From assembly GCA_037893225.1 (NCBI GenBank), contig JAZGUH010000487.1:1-64000 (forward strand): a stretch of 64,000 bases of DNA, read 5' to 3'. The notes beneath the pieces were generated by a model. It made no database searches. It had not been told where the DNA came from and saw only the letters and a program-made list of their open reading frames with translations. Source of the DNA: Hippasteria phrygiana. Lineage: Eukaryota > Echinodermata > Asteroidea > Valvatida > Goniasteridae. How positions within the stretch are numbered: the stretch's first letter is position 1; every line of letters begins with the position of its first letter. Positions 10,902 through 21,850 of the stretch are shown one piece after another. Both the position numbers and the translations under genes were made by a program.

Positions 10902-11552
10902 GTAAGTCATGAATATGGTTATCAGTGGTTCATTGATGAATACAGAAGGAATAAGCATTTGGAGGTATTTCTGTGTCTTGGTAATTTGTCAAGACTGAGA
11001 ACAGAAAAATCAGGTGGTGTGCTCCGCCCACAAAAAAATACCGCTTTCTGGCTGTGACATGATCGGTAGTAAAAAGAACATTGCCCTTGACGTCTGGAGT
11101 CGTTTACATACCTCTTGGTCTATTTGTGGGCATTCTGTATTTTGAAAAACCTGAGGAGGGCAGGCCTTTTGGGGGGAGGGGCTTGTCTTGGTTTGTGATA
11201 CCCACGACCCCCCGATCCCTCCCCCCAGTTCGGCACTGTTTGTATGGCCAGTTTAACAGAGCAGTGTTGTCCTTACAACAGAATTTCATACAACTACAAC
11301 CTGCTATCTATAGTCCTTAACCAGAGGATACAAAGGGTTAAACATACACGTTGGCCAGTATTTGTCTCGGACGCTATTTTGCACGACAGCTAACAATGAA
11401 AATGTTGGATGTCAGACTTAAGATTGGGAAACGGGACATGGCAATACTTTCTTGCTGTGTAAATTCATTGTTAACATTTTTCAAAGTGGGTGGTTTCAAG
11501 GGTACGCAAGAATGAAACTGTCCCAGAAACTGTCTTGCAAGTTTTGTTTTTA

Positions 11553-11864
11553 AAATCTTGAATACGGACGACGGCCATAGCCGTGGTTTGAAAAAGACCA
11601 CCTGGCTGGTTGTTGTCTATATGCACATTCCTGCGCATACTCAATCCATTTATGTTTCAACTATATTGTTCTTGAATGGGAGTGTAATGAATAGATATAG
11701 CTTTTTCAAACAAAGCTTTCATTCCCACCAAAGGGGGCTCCAAGAGTGATGAATAGGACCACTCTATTCAGTGTGGTGCCTATTGTTTGTGTTTACGCTT
11801 GGCTGCACAGCCCGTTCTTGGCATACCAGCCCCCCATCAATAACAGCCAGACACAAAGGGTTAA
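11553..11864 (+). mobile_element. Family A MITE (TTAA type)
   Basis: Copy of a roughly 300-bp repeat (acggccatagccg .. gaccacctgg .. gcgcatactcaat .. ccagccccccatcaat .. aaagggttaa) also present at 20879-21195 (reverse), 21504-21709, 29700-29840 (reverse, partial), 39036-39338 and 41603-41908. Complete copies begin TTAACCTCTTG and end CAAGGGGTTAA, as in piggyBac-like miniature elements with TTAA targets. Confidence 0.75.
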
Positions 11865-11904
11865 ATCATGCTTTGTATTCCGATTTTTTCATTTTTACTC
11901 TCAG

Positions 11905-12039
11905 TTTGAGGAGGCCACTGGGTCGCTCCCTGATCCTAGTCTACCCATATCCAATCAACTGGAACATGCCATTAGGTCCATCAAGAACCACATCAAGACC
12001 ATACTGGATGTCAGAGCGGAGAACAAGGCCTTGCAGAAG
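11905..12039 (+). CDS. CEP290: CEP290 exon (45 codons)
   Basis: Acceptor TTTTTACTCTCAG|TTT with a good pyrimidine tract; donor CAGAAG|GTAAAG. Encodes FEEATGSLPDPSLPISNQLE onward, nearly identical to the vertebrate FEEATGSIPDPSLPLPNQLE block, one of the most conserved parts of CEP290. Phase 0-0. Confidence 0.96.
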
Positions 12040-13176
12040 GTAAAGGTCACGGCATGATGTCACCACGACTTGTAGACATGTACCAGTCGTGTCAGCATTT
12101 TGTCCAAATTCTGTCAGCATTCTGTGCACTCATTTATTTAGTAAATGGTAAAAGGACGGGTACACATTTACCAAGTCACGATGATATCACCAAAGACCTT
12201 GGCTGTGAACTGGACTGAGAGTCTCTCTAGATTTGATTTACTTTGCATCTCAAGTGGACTTTTGCCAACCAGTATGGATTTTTGTTTATAAATACGGATT
12301 TTGTGAAATCCAACCATAATAATGTTTTGTCATGCATATTATGCTATTATACTGAGCATGTACTGGCTGAATATTCAACCGAACGCATGCAACTTTAGCT
12401 TTGAAAATAAAAAATATGGAGACGGTCCATCCAGCACGTGGGTTTGTTAAATTCAACAGGCACGCGGCGTGTCCCCTTTTTGGATGAGATCTATGTAAGT
12501 ATGCCGAATTTCATTCTCGCTATTAAGAGCCAGTGCTGTTTCAGCGGTGCGGACTCTGCCGCAAGAAAAACAAATCTGATTTTCAAGTTTAAATTTCATA
12601 GAAAAATATGGATTTTCTGAACAAAACGCAGATTGTTTGCGTTCTCAATACTGAAATGAATTTGGAGAAAGTTTGGTAACCCTGACTTAACCAACACTTG
12701 TTGATCATGTATACTTGGTGAATGAGATGCTCAGTTGATCAGGTATGTGATGTCCAAATTCAGGCGGGAGCAGAAGTTTAGAAAAAAATAATTGGCAATC
12801 AATCAGAAAAATGTGTCACCAGGTTTTATAATACCGATTTTCAAATGCTTGGTGGAACTCGCAGTACATGTCAAAATGTTTAAAAAGGCATATACAGAGG
12901 ATGAGAATTGAAACTGGCCTCCTCAGCTATACATTTAAGCACTGATTAATTCTGGTTTCTTTTGCCAGGAATATTCTAGATGCTGCACGCTTGTGTCATC
13001 TAATTTTATCTCTTTGTTGGCAAAAACAGGTCTGCCCAAGCTCCTGTTGATCCAGCACTCTAGCATGAATATTCATGAGGGTGTTGCTGGTATGCATATC
13101 ACTTGAATGCTGTGAAAAAGCCAAGGCCAACCTCAAGTTGTGTATTTTTCCCAATTCCTCTTTGTTCCACCATCAG
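12040..13176. other. CEP290 intron, no recognised feature
   Basis: AT-rich intron. I see no ORF with recognisable coding sequence, no terminal inverted repeats and no tandem structure. Confidence 0.6.
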
Positions 13177-13398
13177 AAACTTGGAGAGACAGAGACCCAT
13201 CTGAAAGAGACGGAGGACAACCTCCTCCAACGCGACAAGATCATCAACGAGCTGCGTCTGCGCCTGCCGGCCTCCTCGGAGCGGGATGAGATCATCAAGG
13301 ATGGGATGGCTCAGGGAGTTCGCTTCAAGGCGCTGGAGGAGACCTGTGAGCACAAGCAGGCACTCAGGGTAGCTCAGACGCAGATTGAAGGCTTGCAG
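13177..13398 (+). CDS. CEP290: CEP290 exon (74 codons)
   Basis: Acceptor CCACCATCAG|AAA, donor TTGCAG|GTGAGT, phase 0-0. Contains RDKIINELRLRLPASSERDE, matching vertebrate RDKVINELRLRLPATAERE. Ends LRVAQTQIEGLQ. A decayed copy of its 3' end lies in the next intron (14036-14073). Confidence 0.96.
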
Positions 13399-14035
13399 GT
13401 GAGTTTGAAGAGTCTTGGCCGTCTGTGACCAGCTGGTCTGAAAAGACCTGTAAGTACAAACATATGGGAAATTCCACCATCACTTATGTTACATTTATAG
13501 ACTCATGTCACTTTCATCCGTCACAGCTTCAAAGCCTATTGACCAATCTAAAGCAACACAAAATGGTGGTGATGCCTACCAAGAGACACAGAGAACAACT
13601 CCGAACTTTGGTTCCTGTTTTATGAACATTCAGTTTATTGGTCCTCGCTAACGTTACCTGGACATGGTGAATTTAAGGCTACTGTTAAACACCAATTGTT
13701 TGCTAAACTGGTTGAGTTCACTTGAGAAGTACCTGTCTTTTTTTTTTTAATACGTAGGGGTCCGAGCTGAACATTTAAATTAACATTAATTCAAATCAAT
13801 TAGCAATCTAGGCAGGACTTGCATCAAATTGGTAGGTCACTAATGTTAGAAAAATCACCCAAAAGGTCCTATGTTCAAAAACATTATTTTACCAAAAAAA
13901 ATTAGAGCTAATTTAGTGAAACATGGAGATTTGTTATCCACAATATATGCAGAATGCAATCCAGACTTTAAAAAATAATCTGAAAGTGTTTGAATTTGTT
14001 TGAGTTTTGTTCCTATTGCTGTGGAATTGCCGATA

Positions 14036-14073
14036 TGCTCAGGGTGGCCAAGACACACATTGGAGGCTTGCAG
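14036..14073 (+). pseudogene. CEP290: Decayed duplicate of a CEP290 exon 3' end
   Basis: About 40 bp matches the last bases of the exon ending at 13398, including the exon/donor junction (GGCTTGCAG|GTG), with about 7 mismatches. The translation LRVAKTHIGGLQ parallels LRVAQTQIEGLQ. There is no acceptor or intact 5' portion, so this looks like the relic of an older local exon duplication. Confidence 0.6.
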
Positions 14074-14172
14074 GTGGATTATTTGATTAGGGCAGTTTGT
14101 GACTGAGGGTTCTCCACAGTGGGAAAATTATCCAATGCTCAGCTTGATCTGCTGTAACTGCATTGTGGATGT

Positions 14173-14438
14173 CAGGGGTGATCTTTCCTGTCAGGATCTT
14201 TCCTGATTTTTTTAGGATTTTTTTGGGTCGGGATTTCAGAATTTTTAAAGAATCTCTTTTGCAATCTGGAATTCCTGAGGTGGTGTCCTAAAGGTGTTTT
14301 TACCTGTAAAAGTGGATATAGACCAATAAAAACGGATATTTTAAGGGGGTGCCTTTATCAACTATATGTTGATATGATGTCCTCGTGGATTTTTCGTGGA
14401 TTTCGTGGAATTTTCTTTTTTGGCCAATCTCACCCCTG
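14173..14438 (+). mobile_element. Family C MITE (CAGGGGTGA ends)
   Basis: About 265 bp running from CAGGGGTGATC to CCAATCTCACCCCTG, with an interior gtcgggatttcagaattttt. Related copies are at 28003-28225, 28737-29011 and 30117-30386. Short imperfect inverted ends starting CAGGG are typical of hAT miniature elements. Confidence 0.7.
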
Positions 14439-14913
14439 GGATGTTGACATTGTGCAGTCGACAGTTCACATTCACTTGGAAATTTTTCTTCAACTGCTCC
14501 TGAAGCTTCCCTGTGGTTTTGTTTTCAATTTATCTGCAGAAAATTCGGAGTATATTGATAAAATCTAGTTTCAGAGTCCTTCCTCGCATATCTACAATCA
14601 TTTGGATTTAATTCACAGATTGGGAATAAATTTGGGATTTGTTTGCAGGACTGCCGTGTATGTAAACGTTCGACCGCACCTGTATAACACTCGGCCAATG
14701 GCAAAATTTGTTATATATTATATGTTGAACATTGACCAATGAAAGTAAGTGTTCTATGAATTGCAACCATAGGCATTTTAGACACTAATCTGAAGCCATA
14801 CAAATTACTAAATAAAAATGCCATTGTTTCTTCAAGAATTATTGAATCTTTTAGCAGGGTGCTCAAAGATATCAGAAAGTAATGTTTGATTTTTATTCTC
14901 CTTGCCCAAACAG

Positions 14914-14979
14914 GCTCGCCTGCAGAAAAAGGAAGAAGGATTGCAGAAATACATTGATCTACTCGACGAAGCACGACAG
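14914..14979 (+). CDS. CEP290: CEP290 exon (22 codons)
   Basis: Acceptor TTGCCCAAACAG|GCT, donor CGACAG|GTGGGT, phase 0-0. Encodes ARLQKKEEGLQKYIDLLDEA, matching vertebrate ARLNQKEEVLKKYQRLLEKA. Confidence 0.94.
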
Positions 14980-15241
14980 GTGGGTACACTCAAATTAACT
15001 TCAGCACATCCATTCAAAGCCCACAAATAGTTTTAAACAGGAATGAATTTTGCTAAGCACGGAAAAGATTTGCTTAAACGCAACAGGTTACCAGCCAAAA
15101 TGCTGTATGGTGCCTATTGCTCGTGACTGGTTCCCAGCTGTTTTTGGCTTAGCATTTTTCATTTGCTAAGCAATATTTTCTGCTTAGCCGCTTCATGAAA
15201 TTGAGCCCAGATCAGAGGCCAATTTCATATAGGTGCCTTAA

Positions 15242-16231
15242 AGGGTGGCTGCAATGAAATTGTACAAAAAAATTAATTTTGTGTTGTATAACTCTTTTAC
15301 AATATAAGAAATGTGATTAAAATGTGTTTTCTGTGTTTCTGCCCATTTTTGGTGTTAATTTTCCCGGAATAAAGTTCCCCCCTTTCTCTATTGTTTCCGC
15401 GCCCCTAACTGCGTGACGTCATCTCGGGAACACGGAAACTCAGCGAGAGTAGTTTGATTAGTGTGCGTTTGTGTACGTGTGGATGTATGCCGTTGTTGAG
15501 GGAACCAGCCACGCGCGATTAAATAGCTTTGGATGCAGGGACCAGGGAAACATTTCTCGTCGCGTTAAAATCTTCAAACAGAATCTTTTGGATCTGAATC
15601 TGACAATCAAGTGTCGATTTTAGACTTGTTTATTCAGACATTTCTTCGGAACATTATTGGGGCGAGGAAGATGAGAATCTCGGAGCTCTTCCGCGCATGT
15701 ATGAGCCAGAAGGTGAGAGTAACAGCGAAACTACTGAAGACTCCGAATCGGACTCCCGATGCGGAACGCGGTGAAAGACTTGAATTTTGAAAACAACGAT
15801 TGCTGAGCTAAATAACACTCTCTATCTGAGTCCAAATACGACGGTATTTCGGTTCTACTGGAAAGAGGTGAAGACTGACCCCATCCTTTGTGGTGTTGCT
15901 GAATCCAGCAGCAACACAACGACACGGTATTATCGACGAAAAACATTCGCAAAACACTGAAAGCTTTCCACGACACAGCGAAAACACACGTGCATGTCAA
16001 TGCAACGCACGCTCAGTGTACTATACTACATGTACATGTCGAGTCATGGCCTACCAGCCAGCCAGGTTCCCGGGATGACGTCACATCGACGTTACCACTT
16101 GATGGGCGGGGCTGACCCCCTCCCCCCTGAAAATTTCTTTTTTCAAATGCTTAATACAAACAACACACAGTTGTGTTTCAAAAACTTTATTTCATCGATA
16201 TACACAATAAAAATTCCATTGCAGCCACCCT
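15242..16231 (+). mobile_element. TTAA-flanked DNA element, about 990 bp
   Basis: Inverted ends AGGGTGGCTGCAATG and CATTGCAGCCACCCT, flanked on both sides by TTAA (15238-15241 and 16232-16235). TTAA targets point to the piggyBac or Kolobok superfamilies, and the AGGG terminus favours the latter. Inside, 15637-15771 has an acidic open stretch (HYWGEEDEN ... YEPEGESNSETTEDS) ending at a TGA, perhaps a relic of a transposase N-terminus that I do not recognise. Confidence 0.8.
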
Positions 16232-16630
16232 TTAAGCACAAAAATTTGACGTCGAGTTTATACCTCCGGTTGTATTCAGAACCGTTCTCGCATTTGAGAA
16301 ATACTTCCACATGGTGTTACCGCAAACCTTTCATTCGCCATGCAAAGCCTAAAATCTTATTCAAAATTTGATTCGTAAAATCAGGTTACCAGCTAAGACT
16401 CCATTTGATTATGTCTAGTAAACAACAGCTAAATACCAGTCACAAAAAATATACATCACATGGGGTTTTGGCTGGTAAGCTGGTTTTAAAGCAAGGTTTT
16501 TTTGTGCTTAAGCAGTTCTATGAAATTGCCCCCTCGGCCCTGAGGGAAAATGGAAAGTTCAACGAACAGAAAAAAATCACTGCAAATGGAATTTTCAAAA
16601 TGCTGGTGAAATAAAATGTTCATCTTTTAG

Positions 16631-16738
16631 GAGTCGGCAGCGGAGCACAAGAAGCATCTTGAAGAGATGCATGCTATACAGATGAAACTACACGGCCAAT
16701 CAGACGCCGCTTTCAATAAGTTCAAACAAGCTGCCCAG
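16631..16738 (+). CDS. CEP290: CEP290 exon (36 codons)
   Basis: Acceptor CATCTTTTAG|GAG, donor GCCCAG|GTAAGT, phase 0-0. Encodes a charged coiled coil ending SDAAFNKFKQAAQ, matching vertebrate DSSLNKFKQTAWD. Confidence 0.94.
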
Positions 16739-16869
16739 GTAAGTCAATCAACCCCTCGCACCCCCCCCCCCATTTCTTTGTCATTTAATAAAAAAGGACA
16801 GGTGTTTGAAAATACCAATATTTACAGATGGAGGGTAGGTTGCCTCAGGCATCCAGGTTTATTTTTAGT

Positions 16870-17700
16870 CTGAGTGTTGCAGTACTCAAATGTACTCATA
16901 CTTATTCTCAAGCACAGTTTTCTGTACTTGTACTCGTACTCATGAAATGTACTCAGCTTCAACCTTAGGATTGAAGTACTTGTACTCGCACTCATACTCA
17001 AGTACAGGTACATTTTTCTGTACTTGTACTCGTACTCATGAAACGTACTCAGCTTCAACCTTAGGATTGAAGTACTTGTACTGGCACTCATACTCAAGTA
17101 CAGGTACAGTTTTCTGCACTTGTACTCGTACTCATACTCATGAAACGTACTCAGCTTCAACCTTAGGATTGAAGTACTTGTACTGGCACTCATACTCAAG
17201 TACAGGTACAGTTTTCTGCACTTGTACTCGTACTCATGAAATGTACTCAGCTTCAACCTTAGGATTGAAGTACTTGTACTCGCACTCATACTCAGGTACA
17301 GTTTTCTGTACTTGTACTTGTACTCGTACTCATAAAATGTTATTAACTACAACCCTTGGATTTAAGTATTTATACTCGCACTCATTCACAAGTGCGGTTT
17401 TCTCTACTTGAAAATGTATGAGACTACGACCTAAGGATTGAACTATTTCTACTTGTACTCTTACTCGAATATAGTTTTCTATACTCATACTCATACAAAA
17501 TGTTATGAGACTACAACCTAAGACTTGAAATTACTCATAATTGTACTCATGCTCATACTCAAGTACATTTTCTCTGCTCATACTTGCATTCATGAAAATG
17601 CCCTCAACTGCAGCCTAAGGGTTTGGATACTATAAATGGACGTACTCGAGTACATTCTTCTGTACTCGTACTCGTACTCATCAAAATGTACTCAACTGTA
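16870..17700. repeat. 96/102-bp minisatellite built on TACTCG/TACTCA hexamers
   Basis: The block cagcttcaaccttaggattg recurs at 16954, 17050, 17152 and 17248, giving 96- and 102-bp units that differ by one hexamer of the internal gtactcgtactcatactc tract. Later units to 17700 are degenerate. ORFs through it on both strands are repeat artefacts. Confidence 0.9.
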
Positions 17701-17777
17701 ATACTGCTTTATAGTGTCACTACCTGACTAATGTGCAAAGGCTGTGCATGTGGAGTAGCTGAATGTAAAAATTGCTA

Positions 17778-18142
17778 TTAACCCCTTGAGTACGGTATTT
17801 TACGGGAGACGTCGGGGTGCCGCGGCGGCTCTGGCAGCCAAGCGAACCGCTACAATGTGTTTGTGTAGTCAAGCGTTACCTATACACAATAATCCAACAA
17901 TGGATTGAAACTGCACAAACAGCGGCCAATGGCGTCATCCGGCCTGGTGGCACTGTTTATTTAATCCAACAATGGATTGAAACTGCACAAACAGCGGCCA
18001 ATTGCGTCATCCGGCCTGGTGGCACTGTTTATTTAATCCAACAATGGATTGAAACTGCACAAACGGCGGCCAATTGCGTCATCCAGCCTGGTGGCACTGT
18101 TTTGTTGGCGCATATTTGCGGCATCCGTACGCAAGGGGTTAA
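17778..18142 (+). mobile_element. Family B MITE with internal 72-bp triplication
   Basis: Starts TTAACCCCTTGAGTACGG and ends CGCAAGGGGTTAA, a piggyBac-like TTAA element. Other copies: 33301-33492, 35514-35732 (reverse) and 49714-50037. In this copy the segment beginning aatccaacaatggattg is repeated three times at 17891, 17963 and 18035 (72-bp period). Confidence 0.82.
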
Positions 18143-18398
18143 ACTGGGTAAACACCAATAAGCATTTGACAGCGATTGGGTTTTCTCTGTGTGATCCTTG
18201 GGGAGCCGTTGGATTTCATTTTTGCTTCTATTTTATTTTCATCTTTTGCCTTTTAATTTCATTGCCTTTTAATTTCATTGCCTTTCTTGTCTTTTGAAAT
18301 GTCAAATCTTGAAAAAATGAAGTAAATAAAAATGAAAAATGCTTGCATTTTTGGGGTTCATGATAAGACGTTTGTTCCTCTTTTCATCCCCTCATCAG

Positions 18399-18598
18399 AC
18401 CCTGGTGAATCAGCCTGGGGCTCCTGTACCCACCAACAAACAGTTGGCTCGTCTGCAGGAACTTGAAGATCTCCTAGCTGAGCAGGATAACTCCCTGTCG
18501 GCCATGTCCATCAAGCTGAAGGCGGCACACACTGAGACCAGCAAGTGGAAAGGAGTGCTGGAGCGTAAAGTCCAGGAGTACAAGACGGAGAAGGCCAG
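18399..18598 (+). CDS. CEP290: CEP290 exon (200 nt)
   Basis: Acceptor CCCTCATCAG|ACC, donor GCCAG|GTAGGG, phase 0 in and 2 out. Contains APVPTNKQLARLQELEDLLA and EQDNSLSAM, matching vertebrate PVPTNKHFIRL and EQDDSLSSL. A 23-G homopolymer starts 10 bp into the following intron. Confidence 0.95.
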
Positions 18599-18606
18599 GT
18601 AGGGGG

Positions 18607-18635
18607 GCGGGGGGGGGGGGGGGGGGGGGGGTTTG
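18607..18635 (+). repeat. 23-G homopolymer next to a CEP290 splice donor
   Basis: The intron begins GTAGGGGGGC and is followed at 18609-18631 by 23 consecutive G. This lies at +11 to +33 of the intron, where G runs can act as splicing regulators. Confidence 0.85.
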
Positions 18636-18636
18636 T

Positions 18637-19053
18637 TGTATTCTCAAGTATTCTTACTTTTCCTCCTTTCTTTTTTTTAATCCTATTTTTTTCTACTTTA
18701 TCCTACTTTTTTGTCCCACAACCCTGAAAAATGAAATCCCATGTACTTCATACTGTAATATGAAAATTACACAATAGAGGGATTGGGTGCAGGAGTACTG
18801 CAACTTTACTTACAAGAGCTCAGTTGAGGATGAACTCAAGTGTTGTGAGTACAGAACATGCCAAATGAGGCTTGTGGTGCTTTGGACATGAGTATCAACA
18901 GAAACTACTCCCAAAAGCCCACAATAGTCCTACTTTTATCCTATCTTGTCCTCCAAAGTCATACCTTTGCCCTGTTTTACTTTTGTTTTATATCCTATTT
19001 TTATCCTATTTTTATCCTATTTTTCACCTGGGTCCACTTGACAGCCTGTATTC
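18637..19053 (+). repeat. Pyrimidine-rich dispersed repeat, copy 1
   Basis: Shares a core (caggagtactgcaactttacttacaag ... acagaacatgccaaatgagg) and TCCTACTTTT-rich flanks with 35838-36303. The hAT element at 19054 is inserted in its 3' end: the flank resumes at 20239. Confidence 0.7.
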
Positions 19054-20230
19054 TAAGGCTGAAACGATACGCCTATGTCACGATACGATACGTATCACGA
19101 TACATGCAAACGATACGATATATATCGCGATATATCTTGGTTTTAAAAAAAATCAATAAAATCATAACAGATGAACTAATAATCAGGGCCCAAGTCCTCT
19201 TTTACTCTATCTATAGTATACACGTTTCTGATAATACAGTAAGGTACTTGTTACAGTGTAAAGAGACATAAGTCAGTAAAGTCACTACAGGTTTTTCTTC
19301 AAAAAAATCATGAGTTTTATTTTGTAGTGGTTGACATTAAATAACTGTAATAACTATAAGGAAACAAATAATGCTGGTATTAAAGTAAAATGTCCACAAA
19401 GTGTTACTGGTATTTTGTTAATTTCAGCAAACTTGGAAAAATATAAACTTTTAATTTTATCAATTTTATAAATTCATACAACTGATAATGAATTAAATTT
19501 CGATTTAGCCACCTTAGATTTTTCCTTTTTTAATGTTGAATTTCATACTAAATGAAATTTATTTGCATTACAAATTATATTTATTATAAGTATTTATTTA
19601 CCAGTGTACTTCATAACAACAGAACAGTGCCTGCATACTGTTTTTGTTTTGTCCACTTTCTTTTCTCCATCGGTTGATATCAGAAAACCAAAATGTTTCC
19701 ATACAGCAGATCTGTAGCTTGCTGGAGGTGGGGAAATCTCAATCCCAGCAACTTCCGTAGTATCACTGGTACTATGCATGGCGGCGGTGGCTGAAAAATG
19801 AACTTAAAAATTTGCTTTGTCCCGACCAAAAGACGCTATTGCAAAAACAGTGTAGTCCCACAGAGACTACAGCATAAAAAACGCTGCAAGGTAAGAAAGG
19901 TACCAGTTCATTACCGCTGGCGCTGTGTAGGGCGCCCTCAAGTGACGCTTGATGAAAAGTACATGTTCACGAACGCGTCGCCTGAAGTATAGGCCGCGTG
20001 CGCCCGGGAAAGGTGAGACTAAAAACTCTTCGCATTTTTTATTTTACACTTCGCGCTTCTCGTGCATCGCGGTAGTTTGCTATTTTGTTTCGGCGCGCTG
20101 CTGCTGTTATTTACTATATTATAATATAATATTATTATTAGTACCGATATCAAAAATTTGTATCGATATATCGTATCGTGAACGAATGTATCGCAATGCA
20201 CCGATATATCGATGTATCGTTTCAGCCTTA
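19054..20230 (-). mobile_element. hAT transposon remnant with 8-bp target duplication
   Basis: 1,177-bp element with inverted ends TAAGGCTGAAACGATAC and GTATCGTTTCAGCCTTA-like, flanked by a perfect 8-bp duplication CTGTATTC (19046-19053 and 20231-20238). Subterminal regions are dense in CGATA motifs on both sides. An internal minus-strand ORF begins a BED zinc finger, so the coding strand is minus. Most of the transposase is missing, making it non-autonomous. Insertion interrupts an older dispersed repeat inside a CEP290 intron. Confidence 0.92.
19594..19779 (-). pseudogene. BED zinc-finger fragment of a hAT transposase
   Basis: 61-residue ORF with SAVWKHFGF and VCRHCSVVMKYTGK. This is the first half of a BED/ZBED finger: aromatic core W/F and the Cys-x2-Cys pair. 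It stops directly after KYTGK, so the expected downstream His ligands and the catalytic domain are absent. The BED finger is the DNA-binding module of many hAT transposases. Confidence 0.85.
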
Positions 20231-20878
20231 CTGTATTCTGTCCTCTTTAAGTGTGACGTTCCAACATAAACCACGCCTACTTAACACTCACTGGCTACAA
20301 CCCTGATCTGTCGTCCCATGGAAATGCACTGCCCAATTATTTCCTCAAGATTTTTGTAAGAAATTGGAAAGCACAAGATTTGCTTTGAACAATGTGCGCT
20401 GCAATTGTTGTATTCATTACCATGTCCATTTATATGGTTTTAAGGATTTTCATGAGACTACAAATGAGACAAGAGGTTGACGGTATATGCTTTTACACAG
20501 TAACTACCAGCCACAGTGCTGAAAGTAACAAAGTGAATGTGCAAGCGCATATTATACATCTACTCACGAACAGAATAGCTGGGTTTGTTGTGGGTAAAAT
20601 AAGATAATTTGTAGTATAATTGGTCTTTATTATATTATAGAGCATCATTCTATGATAAACAATCACATGAGGTAATAGGGCAATTGAAATTGGTGCTTTT
20701 TTGCATTTCCAACTTTGTGACTTTCACCCATTCCAAGAGCAAACTACAGTAAAGGTTAACCCCTGGAACTTTTACCATAATACTCAGTAAACTTCTGCTT
20801 CAAAATGAACTGTATTGTGACACCCCATTACAAATCCAGGCACTTCCCGCCAAAAATTAGTTTTTGGCCCATCATTTA

Positions 20879-21195
20879 ATAACCCCATGCGTCCGTCTGT
20901 CATTGATGGGGTGCTGGTATGCCAAGATTGGGGCTGTGCAGTTAAGCGTAAATGCAAACAATAGGCACCACCCTGAATAGAGTGGTCCTATTGGAGCCCC
21001 CCCCCCCCCCCCCCTCGTGTGATTGAAACCTTTGTTTGAAAAAGCTCCATCTATTCATAAGACTCCCATTCAAGAGCAATATAGTTGAAACATAAATGGA
21101 TTGAGTACACGCAGGAATGCGCCTATAGGCATCAACTGGCCAGGTGGTCCTTTTCAAAACAGAGGCTGTTGCTGTCGTCCATATTTAAGAGGTTA
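20879..21195 (-). mobile_element. Family A MITE, reverse copy
   Basis: Same repeat as at 11553 read on the minus strand. It contains a 16-17 base C run (about 20998-21014) where other copies have a short spacer, and its ends are degraded. Confidence 0.7.
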
Positions 21196-21503
21196 GAGGA
21201 GTTCAAGAGCTTTAAAATCAGCCCTCACCGGGGTCTGTAGGTGATGTATTTCTCAAGTTATGGAATGTTTCAAATGCGGAATAGGGTGGAAACACATTAC
21301 CGCTTTTGATCGCTTTTGATCATTTTTGTTTTATTTAATGCCATTCGTTAAATGCGGGAACAGATGGTTTTGGTAAGGGCCATCATATTTGGAAGGATGC
21401 CAATGCAGAAGTGGATAGCTCGGTTAGTGGACAACTTGAACCCTGGCCAAGAGGGTCTCATCAGGCACAAAGCCTGGCTAGTCATCTGAATTTTGTGTTG
21501 ATT

Positions 21504-21709
21504 TACCCGCTTAAATATGGACAACGGCCATTCATGTTTCAACTGTATTGTTCTTGAATGGGAGTGTAATGAATATATGGAGCTTTTTAAAAAAAAAGCT
21601 TTCATTCACACAATGAATAGGACCACTCTATTCAGTGTGGTGTCTGTTGTTTGCATTTATGCTTGGCTGCACAACCTGTTCTTGGCATACCAGCCCCCCC
21701 ATCAATAAA
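21504..21709 (+). mobile_element. Family A MITE, truncated copy
   Basis: Carries acaacggccat, gttcttgaatgggagtgtaatg and gcataccagcccccc but lacks the gaccacctgg block. It ends about 55 bp before the CEP290 exon at 21763. Confidence 0.65.
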
Positions 21710-21762
21710 TTCAACTTGAGTACTTTAAACTAAAAAAGGTCATCCTTTCTTCTTCGTTAAAG

Positions 21763-21850
21763 AATTGCAGGTGAATATAATGCAGAAGTGGCTCGTTTAG
21801 AAGGTGAAATTGGTGATCTTAAGAACATCATACAGGAAAAAGAAGAAGAG
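21763..21850 (+). CDS. CEP290: CEP290 exon (88 nt)
   Basis: Acceptor CTTCGTTAAAG|A completes the split Arg codon (AG+A). Reads IAGEYNAEVARLEGEIGDLK then NIIQEKEEE; donor GAG|GTGACT. The phase fits both neighbours exactly. Moderate similarity to vertebrate DEVKKVKAEVEDLKYLL. Confidence 0.9.

Noticed and set aside
16822..17411. ORFs of 155 and 173 residues on opposite strands
   Set aside because: Both are produced by the TACTCG minisatellite and have only its period as content.
17817..18161. 114-residue ORF with three QQWIETAQTAAN repeats
   Set aside because: It is the 72-bp triplication of a family B miniature transposon. Related ORFs elsewhere come from the same element in other orientations.
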